Source: Lucifuga dentata | Lineage: Eukaryota > Chordata > Actinopteri > Ophidiiformes > Bythitidae | Length of the DNA stretch: 64,000 bases | Reading direction: 5' to 3' | Assembly: GCA_014773175.1 (NCBI GenBank) | Contig: VXCM01000203.1 | Location: 534,972 to 598,971 of the forward strand | Shown: positions 39,615-51,534 of the stretch, one piece after another | How the letters are laid out: each line of letters starts with the position of its first letter | How positions within the stretch are numbered: the stretch's first letter is position 1 | Made by a program: the position numbers and the translations under genes | Notes under the pieces: model-generated | Seen by the model: the letters and a program-made list of their open reading frames with translations, nothing else | Database searches by the model: none | Told to the model about the DNA's origin: nothing

Positions 39615-39667
39615 CTGTGTGGAAAAGGGGCCCCTCTTGAACATAGAGGGGCCCCTTTTCCACACAG
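39615..39667. repeat. Perfect 23-bp inverted repeat (hairpin)
   Basis: Arms 39615-39637 and 39645-39667 are exact reverse complements around a 7-nt loop (tgaacat). The centre of each arm is GC-rich (ggggcccc). It lies just past the Tc1-like fossil. Confidence 0.95.
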
Positions 39668-40351
39668 TAGGATCAAGTTAGATTTGGACCATCAGCATAC
39701 CAGATGCTAAAGACAAGTTTGTCCTGACAAGTCATCCGTTTTAATTGCTCTTTCAGATTTAACAAGCCACTATATGTGTGTCTGTGTACAAAGGCTGATT
39801 AATTCCAAGCCTAGTATAGATTTTTTTTTTTTTTTCCCCCAGACATTATACTTCCAACTTGACACAATTCCAGCAATGATACTCATCCCTGTATCATAGA
39901 TGTCCTTTTCTTGGCTGTACAAAAATCCTCCACATATGACATCAGCAGGCTCAACAGGCTCTAGTTAAAACCAGACTCTAGCTAACATATGTTTGGAAAG
40001 AGGTGAAAGTCTGAGGGGCCAAATCAGGTGAGCTAGAGCAAAGCTACAAATATGCATAACAGCTAGCAAGTACATGATCAATGTTGGCCTAGTTTGTTTA
40101 TCTTGTACAACTCACAATTCCATGTCTGCATCTAGAACTTATATATCATAATCACCATGGTCCTAATGAATGAGCTATGGAATTGTATTAATACAATATT
40201 ACAGCCCTTGCTCACATTCTGTCAGGCTCAGAACTTATCAGTCACAATCTGTTAGTGTAAAAGGCTGAAGCAGTCTCAAAAGAGTTTAGTTTTATTTTAG
40301 TCTATAGCAAATCAGGAAAAATACAATTATTTACTTTCACAAGTCAGAAAG

Positions 40352-40386
40352 TCCTCCTCCTTCACTTATAAAGTGAAGGAGGAGGA
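40352..40386. repeat. Perfect 16-bp inverted repeat (hairpin)
   Basis: Arms 40352-40367 (tcctcctccttcactt) and 40371-40386 are exact reverse complements with a 3-nt loop. It lies about 170 bp beyond the poly(A) signal of the small minus-strand gene. Confidence 0.95.
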
Positions 40387-40549
40387 ATTTGCACTATCAC
40401 CTGATATGTTAGGATCTGCTGTATGAACATTTATTTATACCAAAGCAAACTACATCTGAAATTCTTTTAAGGATCACAAAGCAATGACAAAGAAAAGAAG
40501 CTCTGCACATTAAGAGTATACAGTGCCAGTCAAAAACATGACAAGAAGT

Positions 40550-40555
40550 TTTATT
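40550..40555 (-). terminator. Polyadenylation signal of the small minus-strand gene
   Basis: AATAAA on the minus strand, 58 bp after the TGA stop at 40615-40613. This implies a very short 3'UTR. Confidence 0.55.
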
Positions 40556-40612
40556 CCACATTCAGCATACACCAGCCAGGTCGTTGCTCTGAGCAATGAT
40601 CGTAAGTGGATG

Positions 40613-41351
40613 TCACTCAATCACCAGTTTGTGTGTTGTTGCCTCTTCAATGTTGACCATCAATTCCACCAGCCACTGAGGAAACCTCTCCTTGGAAATT
40701 GATGAGAAAGACAAAAGAAAATAAGCATGATTGATCATTTTGAAGTGAAAACACCTGCGGCTTATGCTTGACACTCACAGGCTGTGGCACCTTCCTGGAT
40801 ACGCGCCTTCTTGTTCTTTTCATCTTCATTGATTTTTGAGGAGGTTGTTCTTCTTTCCACAGCGTCTTCAACTAGAAACAATACAACATTCTTCTGTTTT
40901 CCTGTGTATTGTTAGGTCTTTAAGTTGGAAAGTACAGTGTAATTTATAAAGTAAGGAGCATAAAATGAGATAAAATGCTTACCTTTATCCCCAGGTTCCT
41001 ACTGAGGCACCTCAGCCTATTATTTGACCCAAGGTCCCCAGACACAGTGAGCCCTGGTAGGCTATCTTCTTCTCCTAGATTCTCTTCACGGGTGTTTGGA
41101 TCTAACACAGAGAAATTTTCCATCTCTTGATTGGTGTATATAGAACTTCTGTCAAAGGAATGGGACAGTCTCCTAAGTCTCAGAACCCTCAGCTGATCAT
41201 CGCTATCTTCATCTTCTTCATTCTCACCTTCTGCCGTCTCTGTTTCCACACCTAGCTGAATTTCTAAATCATCCTCCTCTCCTTCTCCTATGTTGCTACC
41301 ATCCATTTCATGTTTTTGCTTTGCCTCCTCTTCCTCTCTCTGTTCCATCAT
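40613..41351 (-). CDS. Uncharacterised 179-aa protein, acidic head and conserved-looking tail
   Basis: Three coding exons on the minus strand: 41351-40983, 40871-40779 and 40690-40613. All borders are GT/AG and phase 0, with lengths of 123, 31 and 25 codons plus stop. The first 75 residues are very acidic (Glu/Asp runs). A basic segment follows (KMKRTRRRVSRK), possibly a nuclear signal, and the end is a predicted amphipathic helix, FPQWLVELMVNIEEA then THKLVIE. No signal peptide or membrane segment is seen. A 5' non-coding exon is likely (donor at 41496, acceptor before 41360) and AATAAA lies at 40555-40550. I do not recognise the family. Its place between igfbp1 and adcy1 makes human CCDC201 a candidate to test, but that is a guess from position. 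Confidence 0.7.
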
Positions 41352-41495
41352 TTTTTATTACTGCAATTTGAAATATGAATAAAAATTAGCATGTAAATGC
41401 ATTTAATGACAGTATTGTGAATTTTGCATCAAATAAACATATTAAACTTATATACAAATAGCCTATAATTGAACAAATGATAAATTAAAACTTAC

Positions 41496-41595
41496 CTACT
41501 GCTGCTGATTGTCATTTAAGCTGGCTGTAAAAATCCTGCAGTTTTGTTTGAGTGCCATGTTATAAAGTATTTAATTAGGTAATTGAAATCAGGTG
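41496..41595 (-). promoter_or_regulatory. Candidate promoter and first exon of the small gene
   Basis: A donor ag|gtaagt at 41496 could end a short untranslated first exon that joins the acceptor before 41360 (aaattgcag|taat). Upstream lie a weak TATA-like tttataa (minus strand, near 41566), a TAATTG word at 41580-41585 and an E-box caggtg at 41590-41595. TAATTG and CANNTG are binding words for the oocyte factors NOBOX and FIGLA, but both are short and common. Confidence 0.35.
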
Positions 41596-41599
41596 TGAG

Positions 41600-44500
41600 G
41601 AGGTAGCTAACAGCAGAAGCAGAAGCTGATGTCTTATTAGTCTGCATTTTGACACCACAGTGAAAATAAAGCAAACTGACCAAAAGCTTTTATAAAATCT
41701 GGTTTTCATAATGTAGGCAATATCTGTTGTAAATTGTGTCTGAATCTACAAATGTAACTATTTATAAATGCCACAACTCAGTTTGCTCAGATTGATCTTT
41801 TGTCAGTCTAACGTCATGTCTCTGATGAACTCTGATGATGGGGGAGTGTTGTTTGTGAACCATAGTTTACCTTGGATTCCCTTTGTTGCTTAATATCAGT
41901 GTTTGTTTGAATTTAGGGGGCACAGAGTCACCGTTGCAGAAGACATTTGTACTATTTAAGGTATTGTACTATTATACTACTTGTACTATTTAGAAGTACA
42001 GATTCTAATGTTCTTATGTGCTTCAGCAGTTGTGCATCTGGGCCTTCTGCTTCATTTCCTGTGCTGGTTTGATCTAGTTTGTCCTTTTCTCTCAAGATGG
42101 TTGTGGACACCTTTGTATAACATCTTCAGTTTCTTGATAATCTGGCACATGGAATAACCTGAATTTTGTAAAACAACAAAAGGCTGATTTATTTCTTGAG
42201 AAAACAGTTTTGTTTTGGCCCATTTTAAAACCCAGAATTGAACTTAGGAATGCCAGTATTTGCTACCAAAGTAAAGATAATCTACCTGATTATTTTAAAA
42301 GAATAATGGGTTTCAGGTGTGCTCATGCAATTACAAATGTCCCTCTAATAACCAATTAGCATTTTAACCATGATTAATTAAGGATGAGTAAAAGAGTTTA
42401 TCATTAGGACACTAATGGCTGCTGAAAATGAGGCGCTGCAATTTTACGTGAATAATCAATTAGAAATTAGTCATTTCTAGCAGTTATAGTCATTTGCAAC
42501 ATTATTAATGTCTTGGCTACATCAGTTTAATGCCATCTTAATGAATAAGAGTATCAATATTTATCTAAAACATGAAAAATTCTGGGTGGTTCCCAACGTT
42601 TGAATGATAGCCACACTTGACACACCTACGTGTTTTATAACTTGTTAGCCAAGGAATTAATTTGTACAAACAGATAGCTTGTTTTTAAATTCATTTTTAA
42701 AAATCATGTTTTTTTTTTAATGATTGTATTGATGTTCAGCTAAAATAAATACTAATAAATTACCAAAACACAAGTAACATAAGATTTGTTTGGAATGCAC
42801 AATTTAAAAAAAAGCATTTTATTAAGAATTCATAAAAACTGAGTAATCTGTTTTCTAACCATCACATGACCATATTCGGCATAAACTCATTTGATATTTT
42901 ATACATCAATATTGTCTTTATTACAAAATAATAACTCAACTTTACACTGTACAAGATACAATATAGTTTACAGCTTTTGGCTATTTACAAAAAGTAGGAT
43001 CTGCATATCAAAGTGTATATATCTAAAAAGGCAGGTTGCAATCACTGTAAGTTTATTGAATAAGGCAAAAACATGAAACGTGGTGTATTTACACTTTTTT
43101 AGTTAAAGTTCTATGCTGATGGACTATAAAGATTAATAAAGCACCTCACATTTCTGAGATAGTGAGACTTCCTAAAGCTTGCACTTATTGTTTGAGAAAA
43201 AAATGAAACTGTAGCTTAAATATGAGATAAAAGCTGGAGTGCAGATGTGCTATTTATGCATGCGTGAAGGACAAGAGTGCCTGTGACGTCTAGTAAATGC
43301 ATAAGTGTACACGGACCAAAGCACAAGGTTACACCTTTGTGCATTTGTAGAAATGTGTGCTTATTTTACATGCTTAACTATCTGCCTTTGTGGATGAATG
43401 TCTTCCTGAATTCCCTGTGTCTTTGTCTGTGTGTTTTTGTTGTCATTATTTTGTTGTCAAAGTAACGTAATTTAACCAATCCAATATGGAGCTACATGGA
43501 CGAAAACATATTTCTCCACCAGGCAATATAGTCCTGGGAGAAAACTGCTTTTACCAAGAAATTAAAATTACCATGATTTTTAATAATCATGCGTAAGTGT
43601 TAGCAGGCAAAACATTGAATTTTAAGGTGGGAATTTCACCCCAACCTTTGATTTTGAAAAGATGAGGGGATTTGGCAAAATAACACAAAACTATAATACA
43701 GCTTTATGTTTGAGAGTATGGTTGGCAGTCACGTAAGGTGTACATGGGTAAAATGTATTGGGCTCAAACATGCAATTGGGCTCAATATGGTCCTTTAAGC
43801 CAATTTTAATCTGTTGCAGTTTTTAAAAGGCTTTTCCATTAACATTTTAAGGTCTATTTTTGACATCTGAAAAAGTCAAAAACAGACAAAGTGAATTTCT
43901 CTCCAATGGATAGCTCGTCCATATATTCATTTATTCTGTTTACCCACTTATCCTGTGCAGAGTTGCAGGGTGGATGGTAAGTGATAATGTTTTTCAAAAT
44001 GGTCAAAAAACAAATTCTAAAGTTCATCATCCCACAAAAGTTTTCTTCTTTCCGTTGCTGATGCTCATGGAAAGCTCATACTTTGGTTTTCTTTCACTCA
44101 GTGTATCGTTACTATGGCTGTCAACTCTGGAAAGTCATGCACTATTAAATATATCTCAAAAAGCTTTTTTTGTCTTATGAACTCTGAGTAGAAAAAGTAT
44201 TTTGTGCTGTTTTGTTACAATTCAGAAATAATCACATGCATACACACAAGTACACACATACATGCTTATATGCATCAAAAAGAAACACCATTTTACACTG
44301 TAAATAATGCAATGTATCCTTGGCATAATAAGAAAGACAGTGCAAAAGCAATATCATCAGTCCTTTTCTGGTAAGTAAATGTACATATCACCTGTACTTA
44401 GAATATGTACATACAAAATGAAGACACATTATACCTGGATACCAACCCAGGCCAGAAACCAAACCATCTGATATGAAGATTTTGAGATCTTCTTCACTCC

Positions 44501-44680
44501 ATGTGGTTGTCTCATATGATTGAGTGACAGGCAGTCCTAAAAGCAAACTGTGATTGTCCACATCATCACCTCATGACTCCGGAAGTTTAAATCCTGATTG
44601 AAGATAGTTTGGGTTATGCTAGCAGCCCGAGATTCATAGGAATTACCTGGATAGCCCTTTCTCCTGGAGGCCTTTCTTTC
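41600..44680. other. Intergenic region between the small gene and adcy1
   Basis: About 3 kb, AT-rich. It contains truncated MITE copy 4 and a homeodomain-word-rich stretch at 42420-42560. No gene or RNA could be supported. Confidence 0.55.
43436..43800 (+). mobile_element. MITE family A, copy 4 (right part only)
   Basis: Starts inside the element (tgtcaaagtaacgtaattta) and runs through the core ctgggagaaaactgctttta to the right end, ggtcctttaa. The left inverted repeat is missing, so the copy is truncated. It lies between the small unnamed gene and adcy1. Confidence 0.7.
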
Positions 44681-44716
44681 TTTATTCAGCTAACATGAAG
44701 TCTTTCTCCCAGATCC

Positions 44717-46752
44717 TTACACTGCTACATCCGCACCAGCTGCCACAGCCTCAATCTGGATCTCCGTCACCTCTAAATCCTCCTCCTCCTCCACTTCACC
44801 CATTGCTGGTACCCGTGATGCGGGAAGGCAAGTTGCTTGGCTGTTGCTGCTGTTGGCAGTGCTCATCTGATTGGTGCCCATGCTGGCATGAGCGGTCAGG
44901 CTTGCTGCAGAGGAGACGCTGGCCAGATTGGTCGGGGTGCTGGTCTTGCCGCAGGAGTGTATCCGCCGTGCCAGACTGGCAGAACGGACAACTGAAGAAG
45001 TGGTTGCAGTGCCCACGCCCTGAACCTTCCCTTCCAGGAAATAGGTCAGCATCTCACCTTTACCTTTGACACTGACCCTGCCACGACATACCAGGTCATA
45101 GTTGGTATTCAGTAGGCGATAGACCTCCTCTGTCACCTGAATTATTGAGAAGGGGAAATAAACATACATTTAAACAGATTAGCAACAGACCTACATGTCA
45201 GCCTATTCAGAAAAAAGAACACAAAACACAATACATTATTTTTACAACACAAATGACATTTGTGAAAGTAATTTCACAAAGTGGAGCTATCGGAGAAAAA
45301 AATTATATCCTGTAGGCATCTACTGTTCCTCACTAAATCGGAAAAATTAATTTTTCTACTACTTTTGAAAGATTAATTACTTTAGCTAATTACAGTTTAT
45401 TGAAATATTATTTTTGTAGTGCATAGAAATTAGCCTTGAGGCCTTGATTCATGTCCCATACAGTCCAACAACTGACAAAGCAATAAACTGAGATATGGGA
45501 AATGGGTCTCAGCACAAAATCAGATGAAATTGTCAAATGGCAGCTTAAACAAAGCCAATGTTTTATGCCTGTTAAAGAATTTTGTCAAATTTCACTAATA
45601 TGAGTCCTTGGTTGATTTTCTCCATTTATCTCAACCCACAATTTATAATTCTTTGTTTGGTTTAGTTTCATATACATTGTAATTGCATGTTTTTACAACA
45701 TTCAACGGTACAATGATGTTTCAATAGAAATAGCAACGGTAAGTGATTTGGGTACTTGTATCTTTCCGGGAACTCCCGTGCTGTCCATGCGGCTGGCCAC
45801 ATTGACCGTATTCCCCCAGATGTCGTACTGAGGCCGCCGTGCCCCAATCACTCCTGCCACCACCGGTCCAATATTGATACCTACACAAAAAATAAATAAA
45901 TAAACCAACAGCTTTCACAGTAATTGTCCTTGTAATTATGGTAATTCAACATGACGTACCCACTCTCAAGACAAACTCATTGTATGACTGATAGTTGATT
46001 TCATCCAAAACGTCAAACATCTCAATGGCGTAGTCTGCTAGTGTGCTCAGATGGTCATAAACGGACTTTTTGGCCTGGAGAAGGGAAGTAAATCAAGAAA
46101 TCAGCATTGATGCAAGATTTCATTCTTCAGATTCTGCACTGAATCCATGTACACGTGCAAATAGAAACATAAAATCACAAAATGATGACCCACCTTGGTA
46201 CCAATCGTGGGGACGAGAGCCACAGCTGCCATGTATGTACTGCCGATGGTTTTGATTTTCTCTATGTCTTTGTAGCACTCCTTATCCATGAGCTGCAACA
46301 GAAAAACCATTGGATAAACACACAAAGGAACAATGCAGCACAGTACTGTAAATGAAGAAAGGAAAATGTGCGTTACTTCATCAAAGTCGGCAATGATCTC
46401 ATTCAGCAGTCTCAGGCATTCCACTCCCATGTTGTTGCCGTCCAGTTCAATGTAAAAATCATTGAAGTTTGGGATGGAGGCAAACAGGACACCAACTTGT
46501 GCATAGGACTGATAATAGAGATCCTAAAGCAAACAGAAATTCACAGGCAGAAAGTACAGATGGTTTCATGACCATTCTTCCTCTTTCTATGTGTGTGTGT
46601 TTTGGCTTGTTTATGTGTCTGATTACGAGTCTCACCATGTTTCTGGGGTTGGACATCAGAAAGTGTTGAGCCACGTGTGCTGGCAGAAGATTGAAGAGAA
46701 TCCTCCTGTTGTCCAGCTTGACTTTCTCCATGCCATCCCTCTCTTCTTCCGC
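44717..46752 (-). CDS. adcy1: adcy1 exons for the C2a catalytic domain and C-terminal tail
   Basis: Exons 46752-46636, 46523-46377, 46292-46194, 46074-45960, 45880-45756 and 45136-44717. Motifs: [47 protein letters not shown] (adenine-contacting lysine), [20 protein letters not shown] followed by SRMD (catalytic Asn and Arg), and [20 protein letters not shown] with the phosphate-binding lysine. After this come about 100 residues of Ser/Thr/Ala-rich tail with an acidic patch ([13 protein letters not shown]), unlike the mammalian type 1 tail. A minus-strand AATAAA lies at 44686-44681, 31 bp past the stop. Confidence 0.92.
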
Positions 46753-47152
46753 CTGCACACACACAACCATGATGACTGCAGCGCAGCTCAAGTTTTCACC
46801 ACATGGGGTCAGTATAAAACCTCAAAAGTGTCTCACGCAGACAAACTACTGTGTGTCAACACACAAGTTCTGGCTGCAGCAACTGAAAATGGTTGTTATA
46901 GTTTAAATTTAGCTTTAGCTAAATTTAATTTAGTTTAAATTTAGTTTTTAGTTTTTAGTTTTAATTTAATTAAATTTCATTAAATTTAATTTAATTTAAT
47001 TTATCTAAATTTAATTTAGCTTTCATTTGCACAATATGAAACACTCCCATTTTTACATTCTTGTATCACATTAAACCATGCCAGCCTCATATTTGCCAAA
47101 GAACAGACAGCTGGCAGTCTGTAAATATAAAACTAAATTTAAAAAAATCAAT

Positions 47153-47210
<58 letters not shown>

Positions 47211-50200
47211 TCCTGACCTGTACAGCCCACAGGAAGTCCAAGCGTAGTTTGAGGTCCAGTTGCCTGGAGTGGAGGGCGAGTGCACTGGCAAAGAGCAACA
47301 GAGAGAGGATGGGTTCACAGCCCTGGATATGGAAAGACCCCCCACTGTGGAAGAGAACAACATGAAAGTCAGTCAGCACCTGGCAGGACTTTACCAGACC
47401 ACACTGAAACCTACACAGTGAATGGACCTCCCACAGTGTCAACAGCTATCATGAGTAAAGTTTTATAGTAATATTTGCAAAATAATCAAGAACAAGGAAA
47501 GGAAATTTAACTCTTATATGGAGTAAACTGACTGCAAAAGCTTAAAAAGTGGTAGAGGTTTAAATAAATAATATACAATTTGCTGATGCACAACTAAACA
47601 GTTTTATAAAGAAATTAATCTCAACAAAGACAACAGTTTCAAGATTTGTAGGAGCGTATTTATGATCTGAGCTCCAATAAAATCATCCAGCCACCCCTTG
47701 ATATCAAATTGAAACAGCTTATATGCTGCCATCAAGCCCACGTGGTCTTTTCAGGCTTCTGATTTGGAACTAATGAGCACATGTGCTGCTTCAAAGGGTG
47801 GAAAATGAAAAGGTGTGTGGGCTGAGGACTCCTTCACACACTTCTCATCACATGTAAATTCTCTTCTAGCTCCTGTTTGTTTCTTTTCCCAGATAAAACA
47901 AAGTCAAAAGTAATGCCGTTTGCACAGCAGCCAGTTGTTGCTCTGATACTTGAGAAACAAAGTCAGGCTGGATCTGGGGTCTGTCGCTGTAAGCTGTGAT
48001 TATGAGGCAAAGGTAGGATGTGTGACTTGATGTTTACAGTTTGTGCGTATCGGAATATGAGTGCAGGCCTGTCATGAAGCATCAGGAACAAAATATACAT
48101 GACAACTTCATGCATTGGTACACTTGTATATGATATGTGTACTGTTACCCTTACCCTGCAGTCTTGTGAAAGCCACTGAGTTCCAACACAGTGACGTACA
48201 GCACACCCAGTAGGAGCATTAGCGCCATCTTTGGCAGCCAGGAGACACGCAAGAAAAGTGCCAGGGTGAGCGTGCCCACCACGCAGGACAGAAAGGCATA
48301 ACGAGCACCATCGCAAGGAAGCTCCACCATGGTGCGATTCACGCCACCATCCACATCAATGATGACGATGGAGCTGTTGGAGTTGGCACGACGCCACAAC
48401 CAGGGCATGCAGCCCACCTGTCAGAGCCAAATAGCAAGATGTACGTGTGTTAGAGAGGTAGGATAGCGTAGTAGATGATATATTGAAATAGACAAATAAC
48501 TTGTCTGCTTTTTGTCCTTCACAAAATTTGTTTGTTCCACCATTTAGGAAAGAACTAACAGACAAACGATCTGTTTGCTGATTGAAGCTCTTGCAAAACT
48601 CCCTTGCTGCAATTTTGGCCACTAGGGGTCAGGAAATGCTTCAAAATAAGCTATACCATACACATGAAGTTGTTCAAATGTCTTAGCAAACAGTTGCCTA
48701 CTTACACATCCAGGACACTCGCAGCAACATTAACAACCCACTAGAATGTTGTTTCTGTCCAAATGATCAATGTCAGTCTAATGCTGTCTTTCGTTTTAGC
48801 TCTATTTTGGTCTCCAGATATATAGATAGATATAGAATACAGTATAGAGTTTTCATCTTGGTAAATGCTTAACTTTGTTAACCAATCACTTTTTTTTTTT
48901 TTTTTTTTTNTTTTTTTTTTTTTTTTTTTAACTTTCTCTCATTTTATGGTGGACAGGCTGCATTAAGAGCTTGTTGAGAACCAATGAGATGCAACTGCAC
49001 ACTATTTGTGGGGCGCAAATCCAAAACAAGGTGAAAAGAGGCTAAAATCTCTGTAAAGCTAAAGATTTGGGTGATAATGCTCAATGGGTTGTCAATAGAA
49101 GACACAGTGGCATTGATTCAATGTTGATATCAAACATACTAGGTAATGAAGATTTAACTTTATACTTTATGATCAGGGATCATATAAGTTTTTCATGACT
49201 GATTCAGCAAATTCATAAATGACTGAAAACTTTAAGTTGGCCAAATTATACCTCTGATAAACTCTAAAATGATTTATTTCATCTTTGATTTGTTTGCATG
49301 TACACTGATGTGTTTGACTGGAAATATGAGAAATTAGAAGAAATCAGAGTATCTATATTCATAATGGGATACTTCATTGTATAAAATTGATGCTCGTGTT
49401 GTTATAAGCCTATCCCTTTTAATATGGCCTAAGAAGACAATAAAATAGGTAGAGATACTCATTTTCACCACTGCATTGCCCACTTACCACACAGGCCTGG
49501 GCCACAGCATAGATTAAGAGCACTATGAGAATACACAGAGCAGTACGAATCTGAATGGTCAGGCACCCTGGAAAACACTGAAAAAAAAGAAAAAAAAAAT
49601 TAGAAAAAGAGAAGATATTACAAATAGTTTAGTATTGATTTAATTTTTGGTATAGGGGAGGTTTGGGGGGGTACAGTACACTCTGTATAAATAATGGGTA
49701 CATCTACTAATTAAATAAAAGGAGACAGCATGAGAGACTGTAATTTTTTTTTTTTTTTTTTTNATTTTTTTTTTTTTTTTTTTACATGTATGAGAAAGAG
49801 ACCTGAAAAAGCAACAAGGCATTAAAAACTTTGAGATCATTTTAGTTTCTCGATAAAAGCCATCTTCTCCTGGGACTATATTCCCTGGCGGAGACATCCA
49901 TTGTCTTCCGTGCAGCTCTGTGTTGAATTGGTTACATAAAGTTACTTCAACAAAAAAAAATTAACAAATATAGTGTCCGCGGTGGTGGATGACCTCAAGC
50001 ATGTTTCAAGTTTCTACAAGTTGGTTTTTATTGTGCACTGGAATGAACGGAAAAGGTAGAAAACCATGAACTGGAAGGTAGGGAAAAAAAATGTATAAAA
50101 TTTACCGCTCTAGTTTTGGAAAATGGTAGTCAGTAACATAACATGTATGCATGTTGTATATATTGGGCTCAAACATGCTAAATTGCCGGTATTGTCCTTT

Positions 50201-51485
50201 AATGAAAGAGACAAACCAGACTTCTACCCATCAATGTTACAAAAGCAGCTGGATTTACCTGTATTCTAGTGATATGCAGGTACATGATACAAGCTACTAG
50301 GAAACAGATGCAGAAGACAAGAAGGACTAGTACCACTGTGCCCCTGAGTGAAAAGAAAAAAAGAAAGGAGAGAGAAGAATGGTGGGTTAGTAGATTAGGA
50401 AGACACAGACCTGTATATATAATGTGTATAGTCAGACAAAAAGAGCATTAGAGGGAGAATGTGTGCCACCATTGTACATACTGTGGTATGATGAGAAGAT
50501 AGACAAGTCCAAACAAGGCAGCTAGGATCAGAGAAAGGACCACTGCGCTGGTGAAGTACTCATCAGGAACCTGGTGGTACTATATAATTCCAGAGACAAA
50601 ATAGTCGTAACTATGATAACATTCAGTGGCTACACATCACATGCTTCAACACAGTGGTTTTCCATCCTAGTTCTGGGTAGATCAGGGAGAGATGGAAAAT
50701 ATGCAGTCCGATGGCCTACAAGGACCAGGATGGAGAATCACTGGTCTACATCTAAAGCCCCTCACCCTCTGCTCGCGCTCAGAGCACTTATACATGAGTG
50801 TGAGGATGTTGAGGTCTGCCGTATCTGACTCGGTCTGGCGGGCCTCGATCAGCCGACCGATGTAGCGGTTGACCCGGGTTCGGGGGCTGCTCTGGATCAA
50901 AGNGGCGGGCCTCGATCAGCCGACCGATGTAGCGGTTGACCCGGGTTCGGGGGCTGCTCTGGATCAAAGTAGCCTGGTTGGTGTTGGTACGATTCCTCAG
51001 CTTCTGGGGAGCTGTTCGCATGGCCCTCCGCTGGTGGGGTGAAAAAATATTTTTAACTGAAATTTCACAAGAGTTGGTCATTTCACTTAAAACTGTAGTT
51101 TGGTGGCTAACGCTGCAATGCGGTGCCCAAATCTCTGCAATGCTGGAGTGTTATTGTATTAGGAGCAACAGGTGAATAAAGAGTCAATAATAAACAGCTG
51201 ATTATACATTCAAATTGTGACATTGCTCTCACACTTCACTTCATCACCAAATTTACCCCACCGTGGCAAAGTATGTCTGCCAGCCAAAATGAGCATCATC
51301 ACAATTCAGTAGGCACTGGAGCAAAGCCAGAGTTGGTTTGGCAGTGTGTGTGCGTGTGTGTGTGTGTTTGGTGGAGTAGGGGTGAGAGGTCGCTGGAGGA
51401 ATTGTGCAGCTCACTGGTGCAGGGGGTAGGGGGCAAAAGGTAGCATGGTTCACTAGACTGTTGATAACACGACATGAATGTGTAC

Positions 51486-51534
<49 letters not shown>

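Noticed and set aside
50571..50579. Nearer AG at 50571 as the acceptor of the adcy1 exon at 50.5 kb
   Set aside because: It is in frame too, but drops YHQ, which the family keeps; the acceptor before 50579 restores it.
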